From Limnoperna fortunei (lineage: Eukaryota; Mollusca; Bivalvia; Mytilida; Modiolidae), in assembly GCA_944474755.1 (NCBI GenBank), contig OX104116.1, forward strand, positions 4,591,547-4,655,546: a stretch of 64,000 nt of DNA. The letters are read 5' to 3'. Shown here in pieces: positions 46,918-57,270 of this stretch; position 1 is the first letter of the stretch; every line of letters starts with the position of its first letter. The notes beneath the pieces were generated by a model, which did not search any database, was not told where the DNA came from, and saw nothing but the letters and a program-made list of their open reading frames with translations. The position numbers and the translations under genes are program-made.

Positions 46918-48392
46918 TTGATTGCAAGTATAAATTCGCAAAAATAATTCAACTGCATCATCTTTTGTGCGGGGTGGAAATACAAGTGCCTTTTGTAAAA
47001 TAACAGCTCTTGCTACTGCATTAAACTCTTCGAATACACCATTTTTTGGAGGAACCTGTGTACAATGCTTTTGGATTGCATAAATGTTTACGGGTAAGGG
47101 CATTCGAAAATCTCTGCTACCATACATCTCTGGCTGGAAGTACAAGACGTCTAGTTTACCAAATGGACCAATCGCAGTTCTACTTCGTCTAATGCTATGT
47201 TCATTCCAATAACGCTGAGTGTTTTTCAATTCAACATCTATCAATGGCATGAAACAGAATCGGACGCATTCTAAATGAATCGTGTCTGAAGTGTCAAGTA
47301 TTCTGTACTCGGCCATTCCTTTCAGCACATCTATCCATCTTTGCCCACATAAATCGGAGGTTTCTCCAGAATCTCTCTATACGTGAATTTCGGTTGGATG
47401 ATCCATACACAAAGCTTGATAAACCTTCAAAAGAATCTCCATGTTGCCATCGGAGCGCATACTGAAGTTCGATGAAATTATCCTAACGCCTGTCCGCATA
47501 TATTAAAAAAGGAACACCATTTATCTCTCGAATGTAGTTCAGATACAAATTGGCAATATATAGTCGATTCTCATTTGAGTTACATGCTATTAGCCAAACT
47601 GCTCGACCCGTCGATTGCAGCGTGTATTGATATACCATATGGTTTTAGTTTGTCCCAAACATCGACATGTATAGCAAAATTAGGACCACTGTTCAGGTAC
47701 TGACGGCGTCTCAGTACTTGATGACCGCGAGCGCGCACACCATCTCCATCAAGAACTATAATTATTATATAGATAGAGATGAAATATCGAATTTTCCGAG
47801 TGACAGAAATCACGGTAAATCACATGTGAAAATTATCGTTTATTTTCACTCTCGAGTTTTTTCCCGCCAAAACGTCACAATGGTTTTGTACTATACAGAT
47901 ATTCATCCGCCGTTCATAAAATTTAGGATTAAGCATGAAAATTTTACGAAAACAATTTTGATCTATATAATAAACAGGATAATCAATTGGGCGGAGTGAA
48001 TATCCAAAATATGATCACTCGTGCCGCATAAAGCATCAGATTAAACTCGTGCGCGGAACATGTTCCGCGCACTCGTTTAATCAGATGCGTTATGCGGCAC
48101 TCGTGATCATATTTTGGATATTCACTCCGCCCAATTAATTATCCTATAAGTACAATCTTCACGGTATATAATGAGGCATATAAATCGTGATCCAATAGTC
48201 TACGTCTCATTAGTCTACACCCAACATTACGCCCTGAACCAGCCAGTTCTTCCAGAATGGCTGAGATGATTTCTTCTCGTCGTGATTCGTTATTTCGTTT
48301 CATCAAATTCTATCTTCTCAAAATGCGATGAATTTGTCGCTCACTAATTGGTGTACCATGACGAACAGTTAGAAATCCCATTATTTCTTTAA
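46918..48392 (-). pseudogene. Broken integrase-like DDE transposase (IS3EU-type)
   Basis: Minus-strand pieces in order: about 48240-48390 (TVRHGTPISERQIHRILRR, then LEELAGSGRNVGCRLMRRRL), the helical DNA-binding region; 47580-47760 (VLRRRQYLNSGPNFAIHVDV, KLKPYGISIHAAIDG), with the first catalytic Asp at 47661-47663; a second Asp in LIYADRR near 47492; the Glu in SRIERFW at 47375-47377; and 46915-47328 (137 codons) with HLECVRFCFMPLI and RYWNEHSIRRSR, the C-terminal part of this family. Stops and frame changes near 48320, 47580, 47485 and 47350 inactivate it, and about 380 bp is inserted between 47765 and 48148, breaking the gene between the DNA-binding part and the catalytic core. Identification relies on remembered animal integrase-core proteins. 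Confidence 0.8.
47978..48145. repeat. 168-bp near-perfect palindrome inside the transposase pseudogene
   Basis: GGATAATCAATTGGGCGGAG at the left and CTCCGCCCAATTAATTATCC at the right fold on a centre at 48060/48061 (GCGCGGAACATGTTCCGCGC). The arms of about 84 bp have few mismatches and no real loop. The block, plus about 210 bp to its left with short inverted ends (TTATTATATAGAT / ATCTATATAATAA), interrupts the transposase reading frame. Confidence 0.92.
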
Positions 48393-48800
48393 TAGATTAA
48401 CCAGTAGTAAATAGCTACGAAGTTATCACGATCTAATACATTTTGTGCTTGCACATTATTTAATAGGTCTCCAACGTATCTACATGTATATTCGTGCTGA
48501 AAAATAAGAATTATGCATGAAGATAATAACAAAATACAAAACACCAAGGATATTTCAAAACACAATCCCACAAATCAGAATAAAAAAAACCTGGCGAGTT
48601 CGAAGAACAACAGCTACAATTTTGTGAGTTACCACAATGGTTCTGACTTGGTACCGGCATTTCAAAAGAAATGATGGGTTAAACCAGGTTTTACGGCATC
48701 CATAAAATTGTACTCTTAAGTATAAAAGAAAAAACCTACATATATGACTGTTTCACATTTCACGCGAAGCACTCCAGGAACATTTTGACTTAGAAGTCAT

Positions 48801-48831
48801 GACTTATTTGTTATGTCATAACAAATAAGTC
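48801..48831. repeat. Perfect 15-bp hairpin
   Basis: GACTTATTTGTTATG, one base, CATAACAAATAAGTC. Located inside the IS3EU-type element. Function unknown. Confidence 0.8.
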
Positions 48832-49721
48832 GTAATACCTAATTCGTAATGTATTTATCTCGTTCGTGAGTTTTTTTTAAATCAATTAGTTGGTGATACA
48901 CGACCTAGACCTACCAAATACATCATAATCAATTTAAGGGAAATGTTGCGTATATAAAGCTATACCCTTAACATGAAACAAACATGAATATGAGACTGTA
49001 TATCGTTGTAAATTTAAAAAATAAATATAATGTATTGCGCAATTTACGGAAGTTTATTATCAGCTAGTTAAGTTTGCTATTAAAAAAATGCCTATTTTTT
49101 CTTGTCATGTGGCATTTGCTACTTTGTCTCAATGCAGTTACGGCCCTGGCAGCCACTTCCTTAACTTCGAAAATTACATCATTTGACGATGAATTAAGAA
49201 CAGTAATGTATATACATATCTCATGGAAATTTTGAATTCTCTCAGAAAATAAGTGAATTAAATTTTACAATTAGAATAATAGAATTTATACTCACAATGA
49301 GCGTTATCAACAACTTTTTTTTCAAAGCGAGTGAAGAGGTTCGAGTTCTAGAGGTCTGTCCCAGTCACTCCGAATCAGGTGATTTCATCTATTTATAACT
49401 ATCTTGCCTGTGTTATCATATTATGTCGACTCGTCACGATACTTATCTCGGCAATCAGTATACATTTTTGTTGACAAAATATTAAGTGGATGGCAGAAAC
49501 AGGCAGTTCAGGATACAAAAATCACGAAAACGAAAACAATATCTCGACTTTTCCATAAAATGACGAGATAGTATTATCTCGACCAGTCACGATAAAAAGA
49601 GAAAAAAGTCGACATAACAAGATAATTATCGTAATTTGGTATGATAATATCACGACTTGTCAAGATAAAACTATGTCGACCCAAATTAGGTAGATGTCAG
49701 AAATAAGCCACCATAAAATCG

Positions 49722-51293
49722 ATCTTTAAAAACTGACAATCAAATTACAATTCATGTGACGTCACAGTTACAAAGAAAGACATCACGTGACTTCTGGAAT
49801 TTAGAGGCACTTTTAGGGTGATAGGAAGTAACGTCAATTATGAAATGCACATTATATATTAATAATAAAGTATACAAATATAAATAATTCATTGTCTGTG
49901 CTCGCATTTTGGCAATGCCTACTCCATATTATATTTATATATTTTTTAATTTTTATCTACGTAACATGGAGTAAATATTGATATCAATGATTCTCAGTAT
50001 GTAGATATTATTTTAGACAAATTGAAAACTGTACTAGAATTGTTTTAACTTAAAATAAATTAACAGTATGTTTATTCAGTTTATTAATTTTGTTTTCTTT
50101 TGTCTAATTGTAGAACCATTAAACGTGTTGAGACTGAGGAAAGAAAGGACTTACACAGCAGCTGTCACCGCCTGACAACTGACACACTTACTGCACCAAA
50201 TGACGCCATCTCTCCGGGATCAGTTCATGACCGAAAACCCTTGCCTTCTCATTGCGTTATGTTGACCACTCCAGCAGCTTCCCTCTGTACCAGCACACCA
50301 TCCTCCAGGACTTCATGATTCAAGACGATGACAAGACTACCTCATACTGAACCAAGACACCAAGAACTGTTTCCGGAAATTTGTTATTATGGTAATTTTA
50401 AAATGATTTTTAATCAACGAGTTTAATTTGAAATTATTATAAGACAGTCATTGGAGTCTAATGACTATTTTGTGTTGTTTAAAGCAATTTAAATGATTAT
50501 GCTGACAAACATGATGCTGACGTTGTGATTTTGATTGTCATATTTTTTTTCAAGTGGTTAAACTTAAAATAAAGTTTATTGCTGAAATGTAAAACATGTA
50601 TTTCTTTTTAGGAATATTAAGGAAGTAGTTTTTTCTATAACGGAGAGTTTTCTTTGAAATAAGATTGGCTTTATTGTGCACTGCTTATTAAATATATATT
50701 ATTATCACTTTGCGAAAATAAAAGAAAGTTTCTCATAGAGAAAATAATGTGGTTATTTTTTAAAATATTTTCTTTAAATAAAATTTGCTCCTTATAAAGG
50801 TATATCTTATTATTCATTTTTTCCTTTGAAGAAATAACTACTTTGTCGCTTGGGCCAAAAATTAAGTTACCAGTTAGGAAACTGCACTCTTATCAAAACC
50901 ACTTTGAGCTGAAAAAAGTGCTAATTACACTTTCTAAACACGATATCTAGCAAATTTAATTGTATATAAAGCAAAGAACATCAAACTGACTGTATATACG
51001 AATATTTTATCACAAGATTACGCGTTGCTTTCTCCAAGTGGTGTTTAATCTGGAGCTTACATAAATGTAATCATGCATATAGACGACATTGACAGTGAAA
51101 AAAATTAAACCTTATGATGACAATCATAGAACTTTTGGATTGTTTTTGGCAGGATTATATTTGAAACAGGAAAAAAGTTTAATTTTATTTATTGTACAAC
51201 GTTTAAATCAATTCAACACTTACTTAACTCTTTTGACACTAATTTATTAAAATCTCTTTGAAGACTTTTCTTGAAAAAAAACCTGTTAAACTT
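49722..51293. other. Right arm of the Harbinger-like remnant, no intact gene
   Basis: AT-rich. A 72-codon plus frame at 50100-50318 (Thr/Ser/Pro-rich) may be part of a degraded accessory exon, but nothing in it is recognisable. No transposase catalytic motifs were found here, where they would be expected downstream of the exon at 51294-51446. Confidence 0.4.
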
Positions 51294-51446
51294 TCAAATC
51301 AAATATGATTGTATGTATATATAATGCCTCCTTCTTTTCCTTCTGTTGGCTTGTTCTTGTCTCCCCTCACGCCTTCTGGCCAAAATAATCTCAATGTCTA
51401 TCAGTCTTAGCTTGATTTCTAATTCCCTTATTTTGTCATCTGCCAT
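51294..51446 (-). pseudogene. First-exon remnant of a PIF/Harbinger transposase
   Basis: Minus-strand frame of 50 codons: MADDKIRELEIKLRLIDIEI followed by the basic run RRREGRQEQANRRKRRRHY. A short acidic-to-basic leader ending in RRRRHY is, as I remember, how many animal DDE_Tnp_4 (Harbinger) transposases begin, before VWVRDIF. Here the sequence leaves the family after HY and stops, and no downstream catalytic part is present. It sits about 420 bp inside the right terminal inverted repeat, a sensible place for a transposase start. Confidence 0.55.
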
Positions 51447-51947
51447 TTTTATAATTTCTCTGTTGAAAGTTCGAACATTTATGAAGCCAAGCCATCAAAA
51501 CGAGTCAATTTATATCAAAACATACACGAATTTGTGATAACTCGAGCATACCTCAAACAAAAGTCGGTGGGACCGTAAACCCTGTAAATGTCCAGTTTAT
51601 CGAGTAAAAGTCGCGTTTAATCGTACTAGGCCGTAACAGACGTATGAAAATCGTTTGCGAATCGTGTTCAAACAGTGACAAACCTTGCTTCACCGAGTAT
51701 ATCCGTGCTTTGTTCGTACAAAATCGTGCTACATTCGAGTCTAAATCGTACTAACTCATCCCCAGGCACGGTTAGAGCTCAATACTCGTAACAGTCAACC
51801 CGTGTATAACCGAGTATACCGTATTGGAACCGTGTGCCCAACCGTGTTCTGTGTGAGACAGGCTTTAGAGGCATGAGAAAATATAATGGAAAAATTTGCT
51901 TGTGATACATTACGTTTTGAGACAAAATAATAAGCATGTAATATTAT

Positions 51948-52050
51948 TTATATTCTTATTCGCCTGCTCAACCGAATATAAATTATTAATTAAATAAATT
52001 TCAAACACGGAAATAGGATTAGTTTGCCATGGTGTAGCAGCTTTAATACA
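51948..52050 (+). repeat. Left copy of a roughly 100-bp direct repeat
   Basis: TTATATTCTTATTCGCCTGC ... GGATTAGTTTGCCATGGTGTA occurs here and again at 53528-53632 in the same orientation with about 90 percent similarity by eye. The copies are 1.58 kb apart and enclose AT-rich repeats and a SINE. Confidence 0.85.
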
Positions 52051-52669
52051 CTATATAAATTCAAACAATATTTATATAAATATAGAAGTCCTCAAACTAT
52101 TAGTATTACACCACATTCAACTTATCTAAAAAAGAAAATGGAATATTTTAAAATAAAGCATTGTAAAATACTGTCAATATCATTTAACCAACAAATAAAA
52201 GTAGTACAACGAAAGCTGCTATCAGTATGGCGAAACTTTGAATAACCTATCAAATCATACAGTTCTCTTAAATACCAAAAATCCACGAGTGCATGAAATG
52301 CACGAACGTGGAAACTCATCCACCCATATCAAACATATACTTAATAAGTATATAGCTAACCAATAAAGGCATTGCATTCAAAGTACCACGTGTACATGTA
52401 ACATTTAATAGTATCCACTATCAAATAATATCCCATGGAAAACTTTTAATATTAATTTGTTTCCAGGGACATTTTTTTAATATTAAATGTTTTCCACCTC
52501 CATTAAATTCTTTCCTTCACAATCTGACTTGGGTGATTAGATATCCAAGTGTCTGAAAGGGGTTTCTTTGAGGGGGACTATTGAACAAAGTGGGGCATGG
52601 TTTTTTGTGGGAATAGTACTCAAAGAGGAAGTTGTTTTGTAAATAAGTTTATAAGAAACTTTAACATTA

Positions 52670-52870
52670 AATTAACTTTGGGATAATATTTTATTATCAA
52701 ATATTATCCAGGATAATATTTCATTATATAATATTTTCCAAGTTAATATTTAGCATTAAATATTATTCAGGGTAATATTTTATTATCAAATATTATCCAG
52801 GATAATATTTCATTATACAATATTTTCCAAGGTGATATTTAGCATAATATATTATTCAGGATAATATTTT
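52670..52870. repeat. AT-rich tandem repeat, two compound units
   Basis: GGATAATATTTTATTATCAA, ATATTATCCAGGATAATATTTCA and TTCCAAG(T/G)T(A/G)ATATTTAGCAT repeat as a compound unit of about 115 bp, nearly twice. Rich in short inverted ATATTATCC/GGATAATAT pairs. Confidence 0.75.
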
Positions 52871-53230
52871 AATTATGAAAAGCTACATGTAACATGGTTT
52901 TATATTTTACATCTGAATACTGTTCACCAGTCAGCGTAAACTTGTTTATTAACATGATTAAGGACATTATTTAATACCATCAAATAGTGTCCACTTTGAA
53001 CTTTGGAATGTATCTAGGTGTTTCCATTACACAATTAAACAGTGGAGAAAATCTCACAGGACTGGAAAGTATTTAATTGTGAGATAAAAGTCCATGGAAA
53101 AAATTTAATATTAAAAACTATCCACCGGATATATTTTAGTCAGGATAGATTTATGTCTTACATACATCTGGCAAAACAACAGGTGATTTGTTATTGTAAA
53201 CAAATGCACACGTGATCACATTCACCTGTG

Positions 53231-53497
53231 AGGGGCCTCGGTGGCCGAGTGGTCAAGGTAGTTCGTCTTCTATTGATCACGTGGTCTGTCAACACTGAGA
53301 TTGCGGGTTCGATTCTCACTGCAGGCAGGGTGTACTCGACTCCAATCTTAATTGACAAGGATTGCCAGTTTTCCTACCGCAGGTCGGGGTTTCTCTCCGG
53401 GTACTCCGGCTTCCTCCCGCAATAAAAACTGGACACCATGAAATAGCTGAAAAATTGCTGAAAGTGGCGTTAAAACACCATTCAAACAAACAAACAA
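53231..53497 (+). mobile_element. SINE with tRNA-like head and intact target duplication (copy 2)
   Basis: Starts AGGGGCCTCGGTGGCCGAGT, with an A-box-like TGGCCGAGTGG and the B-box GGTTCGATTC, same body as the copy at 6280, and ends in a (CAAA)n tail. The 13-bp ACATTCACCTGTG occurs directly before (53218-53230) and directly after (53498-53510), a perfect target-site duplication. This is the youngest-looking SINE in the window. The head resembles a tRNA with a long variable arm (Ser/Leu type), but it is not a functional tRNA gene. Confidence 0.95.
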
Positions 53498-53527
53498 ACA
53501 TTCACCTGTGTTACCGCTACATTTAAT

Positions 53528-53632
53528 TAATATATTTATATTCTTATTCGCCTGCTTAACCGACTATAAATTAGTAATTAAATAAACGCAAACACGGAAA
53601 TATAGGATTAGTTTGCCATGGTGTATCAGCTT
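53528..53632 (+). repeat. Right copy of a roughly 100-bp direct repeat
   Basis: Partner of 51948-52050. It begins 18 bases after the SINE target duplication. Confidence 0.85.
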
Positions 53633-53689
53633 CGAATGACAAAGAAAGAAACTGATGTAAAGTTACTCGTAAAAACAAATTAAATACCT

Positions 53690-55560
53690 ATTTTTTTAGT
53701 TACAGACAATTTGTAATCAACCTTTTTCGTGTACATAACCATCCTTTGCAGTATCAGGAGCCCACCTCCCATGTTTTTTTTAAATAATGGTTATAAATCA
53801 TCCACACCCGCATTTGCGGCAGCAGTAGCTCCTCCTGATCGAAAGCTATGCAAGCCAAATTTAGATGTATCTAACCCAACACTTTCTAAAAGTTACAAGC
53901 AAGATCCCTTTAGCCCTTGTATACGATAAACACTTAGAATCTCTTAACTTGTACGTATTAGATTTTTTACAAAATACGAGACTTCTGAAAAGAAAGTCAG
54001 ATGATTCTTGAACACAAGCTAAATAGAGATATCGTTCCAACATATTAACTGGACAAGTAGATGAATAAGTTCTAGAAATTTAAACATGTGTTCCTTCTCT
54101 TAACTTATCCGTCTTATTTTCCTCTTTAACAGTCTTCCAAAACTGTTTTCGTCGCTCTCGAGTCTCGCCAGCCTCGTCAATAAAAGACCTCGCCAGCCTT
54201 ACTATACTTATATATTAGAGTACTCAGACTTTAATATAAAACAGTCATACAAATGAAGCATCCAGCTTCACAGTTTACAGCTAACACCTCAGAGGTGAAA
54301 AAATCAGAACCAAATATCGATTTTTTAATCATACCAAGAACAAAAATGTTCTGTCTAGGTGCAAATTCCAGAACATCTTTTACAAACCATCAAGCCTTGA
54401 TGTTTTCTGACCAAGGAATCCACATTATTTCCAAGATAATAGAGTATTTTGAACAAATTTGAAATATCTCAAAGGCCAGAGTTTGAAGATGCTATTTTGT
54501 ACTGCCCTTCTTAATTATTGATTGACAATTCTGACTATCGGTATACCAAACGATTTTACTATTTCGTAACACTGACTTGAAAGACTGCAAAGCCAATTCA
54601 ATTGCTTTCAACTCTTTCCAAGTTGAACTCATAGATCTCTCAAACTGAGTCCAACTATTGTAAAATATTTTTTTCATAAAAGTTTACTATGAATGCCGCT
54701 ACAGCAACACAGCTAGCATCTGAATACACCACCGTCTTGGGTAAATAAAGAATTTAAACGTTTTTTGTTTACAGACTTGAGATTATCTAACCAATATCTT
54801 AATTCACTCTCAATTTTATTCTAACAGTCAAGATTTATAAAAGAATCCTAAGAAAATCTTTTCTCGATCGTCAAATATAGGAATCGGGTAATTAAAAATG
54901 TCAAAATCCCCCTAGTACAGGAGACATAGATATAATTTTTCCCGTGAACTTTTCCAATTAGCGTGCTTTTAATACAGGAAAACCTCTTAAAATTGTTCTA
55001 CAAATTCTAACGTATCATTTATTTGCTTCTCTGTAATACTCAAAGCAAATCTCGAGCATCCCATACCTTACCCAGTCATTCTAATGTTTGAATAGGTTCA
55101 AAAACAGATATCTGTAAGTTATTTAGGAGACCTGCTTCTTCTAGTGATCTTTTTACAAATAAAGAATCTTTTTACAAGATATTTTATCCTAAGCGATTCT
55201 AAAACCGTCATCCGAATAAAGAACAATGTGTATACCATTTTTTCGACAGTACTTCACTGAAGACCTTAAACATTTAATAAACAAATACGATGCATAAGAG
55301 AGACTAAACGCTAAAACTTTAAAACAATAAAAACTTATCTATTTTTTTTTATCATGATTCAAACCGCGGTTACAAAATATCGATGTAAAATTAGTACAGC
55401 AAGAACTACGCCAATACAATCCATGACACACCATAACCCTCAAGAATCTTTCATGATCAAAGATCGTAATAAAATCGTCGGATTACCATTAGTTTCTGTT
55501 CTGTTATATTTTATAAATTCCTTTCAAATGGTTCGATAATGCTTGGTACATCAGCGTCTA
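53690..55560 (-). pseudogene. Decayed DIRS-like retroelement (RT, RNase H, tyrosine recombinase)
   Basis: Minus-strand pieces occur in the DIRS order. About 55200-55330: SYASYLFIKCLRSSVKYCRK followed by GIHIVLYSDDG, the RT catalytic region (family usually has LDDG). About 54930: IISMSPVLG, a conserved connector. About 54710-54760: VVYSDASCVAVAAF, start of RNase H; 54492-54650: STWKELKAIELALQSFKS then WYTDSQN, the rest of RNase H. About 53750-53890: SKFGLHSFRSGGATAAANAG and, after frame changes, HGRW and AKDGYV-like residues, the conserved C-terminal tyrosine-recombinase box with the His-x2-Arg. Multiple stops and frameshifts make it dead. Terminal repeats were not identified, and the recombinase N-terminal part is unclear. 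Confidence 0.8.
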
Positions 55561-56194
55561 AAAAGTATGTGTTTCTATCAGGTCCGCTCTTTAAAAATAA
55601 AATATATGGAGATCTATAACAGCATTTTGAAAGAGTATTTTCGATATTTTTATTTTGCCATTCTTATTATCATGTACAGCGTACCTCCTTTATATGTTAG
55701 AAATAAGTGAGAAATATTTTCTTCCTGTATCAATTTGTTAGAAAAAGGGGTTGGAAGAATCGTAAAACTACAAATAAAAAAATAAGCGGCCTTATTAACA
55801 ATTTACTTATTTTTAAGGAATTGAAACAATGGAACAAACAATAATACATATTTGTTTTACAAAGTCATCATCTCAAAGCTATTTAAAGGAAATATGCGTT
55901 AGTTTTCTCACAAAGCATTAATCCGTTTCACAGTCGAAGATATTTTAAGTGTTATTGCCGTGGAAAAAGGTTAATTTTGGCTTGTATCTGAAATATGTGG
56001 CGTGACTTGACTTGGGCAGTTTTTTACGTCCTACACCGACAACTGTAAGAAAAATTCGAACAAATCACCTGGGGTATAATTTATTTCATTAAAAAAGGTC
56101 ATTAAATCGGATTTGTATAGATATTAAAACTCTTTACTAATGAAATATATAACTTAAATGATCAAAATAAATTATTCTTGTATAAAGACTTGAA
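55561..56194. other. Gene-free AT-rich region
   Basis: May include the 5' part of the DIRS-like element on the minus strand, but no motif was recognised. Confidence 0.4.
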
Positions 56195-56645
56195 GCTAGC
56201 CTTTAAAACTTTGAACATAGGAAACTAATAACAAACTTCCGGATAAGTGATAGTTCCTTAGAAATTGAGTCCGGCCGTTATAAAAAAAATACCCCGAGAA
56301 TCTCGACTTTGTAATTTAAGTTCCCTTTAAGATATTGAAGATGAAACACACTTCTTCTTCAACTGCCATAAAAATAAGCGACTTGGGCAACATTATTTTT
56401 CAGAACTAATGGAAGAATATTTAAATTTCAATGATTTAAATAAAAAACAAAAACTTACTCTCATTATTAGACCCAAATTTTTTCGACATGTCTAGTATCT
56501 ATGTTTATTTTTAAAACAATCAAGGTCAAGGGACTAATGATATGTTATTTGTAGAATTGTTTGTTGTTATATCTTTATTCCTTTTTTATGTGTCACAAGC
56601 TGTTAAAATAGCTTAATGATAATAAATAAATAAAATAAATAAAGT
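56195..56645 (+). pseudogene. LINE 3' end with (AATA)n tail
   Basis: Reads EIESGRYKKNTPRI near 56258-56300, then, after a frame change, RLCNLSSL, a stop, and DIEDETHFFFNCHKNKRL, the same C-terminal knuckle as the fragments at 3.4 and 41.5 kb. The frame ends near 56494, and the untranslated tail closes with AATAAATAAATAAAATAAAT at about 56620-56642, a simple-repeat 3' end typical of LINEs. Confidence 0.75.
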
Positions 56646-57020
56646 TTATAAAAAAACATTCAATATAACCCAAACACAAAATGTTTGACACTACTTGATA
56701 CATTGAAAAATAATTATCAAAATAAATAGAAAAACTAACAAATACACATCTTGACATATAATATTTATTAAAAATATGGCAACTTTAAAAACTGATTTAA
56801 TCCCTTCATTTTCTCCTAAATATAAGCAGTTTCATATACGTCATTAACATTTCCTACCCATACATGTATGCCGTTTCTTTACCGAGTACTTAAACATGTC
56901 TGGACATATTTTTCTACAGATTTTCAAACATTTTAATAAATTTTCCGTTAAGAACCCCATACGAAAATCTTACAGTAGCGTATAGAAATCAGTACGCCTT
57001 TTTGCAAAAACCTTAACCGT

Positions 57021-57270
57021 TGGTTTAGTTTGAATTTTGTTTAACGCCACATCTAGCAATTTTTCATCTATTTATTTCTGGGGGAGTTAGCCGGAGTACC
57101 CAGAGAAAACCCTTGACCTTAAGTAGGAAAACTGGCAATCCTTGTCAATTAACAGTGGAGTCGAGAACACACTGCCGGCAGTGATACTCGAACCCGCAAT
57201 CTCAGTGTTTACAGACCACGTGATCAATATTAGACGAACTACCTTAAACACTCGGCCACCGAGGCTCCCA
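57021..57270 (-). mobile_element. SINE with tRNA-like head (copy 3, reversed)
   Basis: On the minus strand: TGGGAGCCTCGGTGGCCGAG, a B-box GGTTCGAGTATC variant, TTAATTGACAAGGATTGCCA, TACTCCGGCTAACTCCC, and the tail TGCTAGATGTGGCGTTAAAC. Same family as copies 1 and 2, more diverged. Confidence 0.9.

Larger units (their letters stand above)
43340..49721 (-). mobile_element. 6.37-kb DNA transposon with long TIRs and 6-bp target duplication (IS3EU-type)
   Basis: Ends 43346 and 49715 are inverted copies starting TATGGTGGCTTATTTCTG and remain similar for about 320 bp (43346-43670 versus 49387-49715). Flanking AAATCG at 43340-43345 and again at 49716-49721 is a 6-bp target-site duplication. The TIRs repeat the words TCTCGAC, GTCGAG and GTCGAC, likely transposase-binding units. 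Inside lie the broken integrase-like transposase (46918-48392, minus), two common mollusc-type interspersed repeats (44135-45000) and a palindrome-bearing insertion. I recall IS3EU elements as having 6-bp duplications and this transposase type; the superfamily name is inference, while the TIRs and duplication are seen directly. Confidence 0.85.
42242..51867 (-). mobile_element. PIF/Harbinger-like DNA transposon remnant, host of a nested insertion
   Basis: Outer ends are inverted: TAAAGCCTGTAACACAGAGC at 42242 and, on the other strand from 51867, TAAAGCCTGTCTCACACAGA. Both ends run into about 300 bp densely strewn with short CGTA/ACACGGTT/TACGATT words, a subterminal pattern in both arms. The only transposase piece recognised is at the right end (51294-51446). 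The ends could be read as AGCCTGT flanked by TAA and TTA, compatible with the TWA target taste of PIF/Harbinger, but the two flanks are not identical. Removing the nested element (43346-49715) leaves about 3.25 kb, so most of the transposase gene has been lost. Confidence 0.6.

Noticed and set aside
53231..53330. Functional tRNA gene (Ser/Leu type)
   Set aside because: A-box and B-box are present, but a clean cloverleaf with paired acceptor ends is not, and the sequence continues into a SINE body with a CAAA tail and target duplications.
53729..55539. Plus-strand frames at 53729-53929, 54253-54462 and 55354-55539
   Set aside because: They overlap or are antisense to the DIRS-like RT, RNase H and recombinase motifs.
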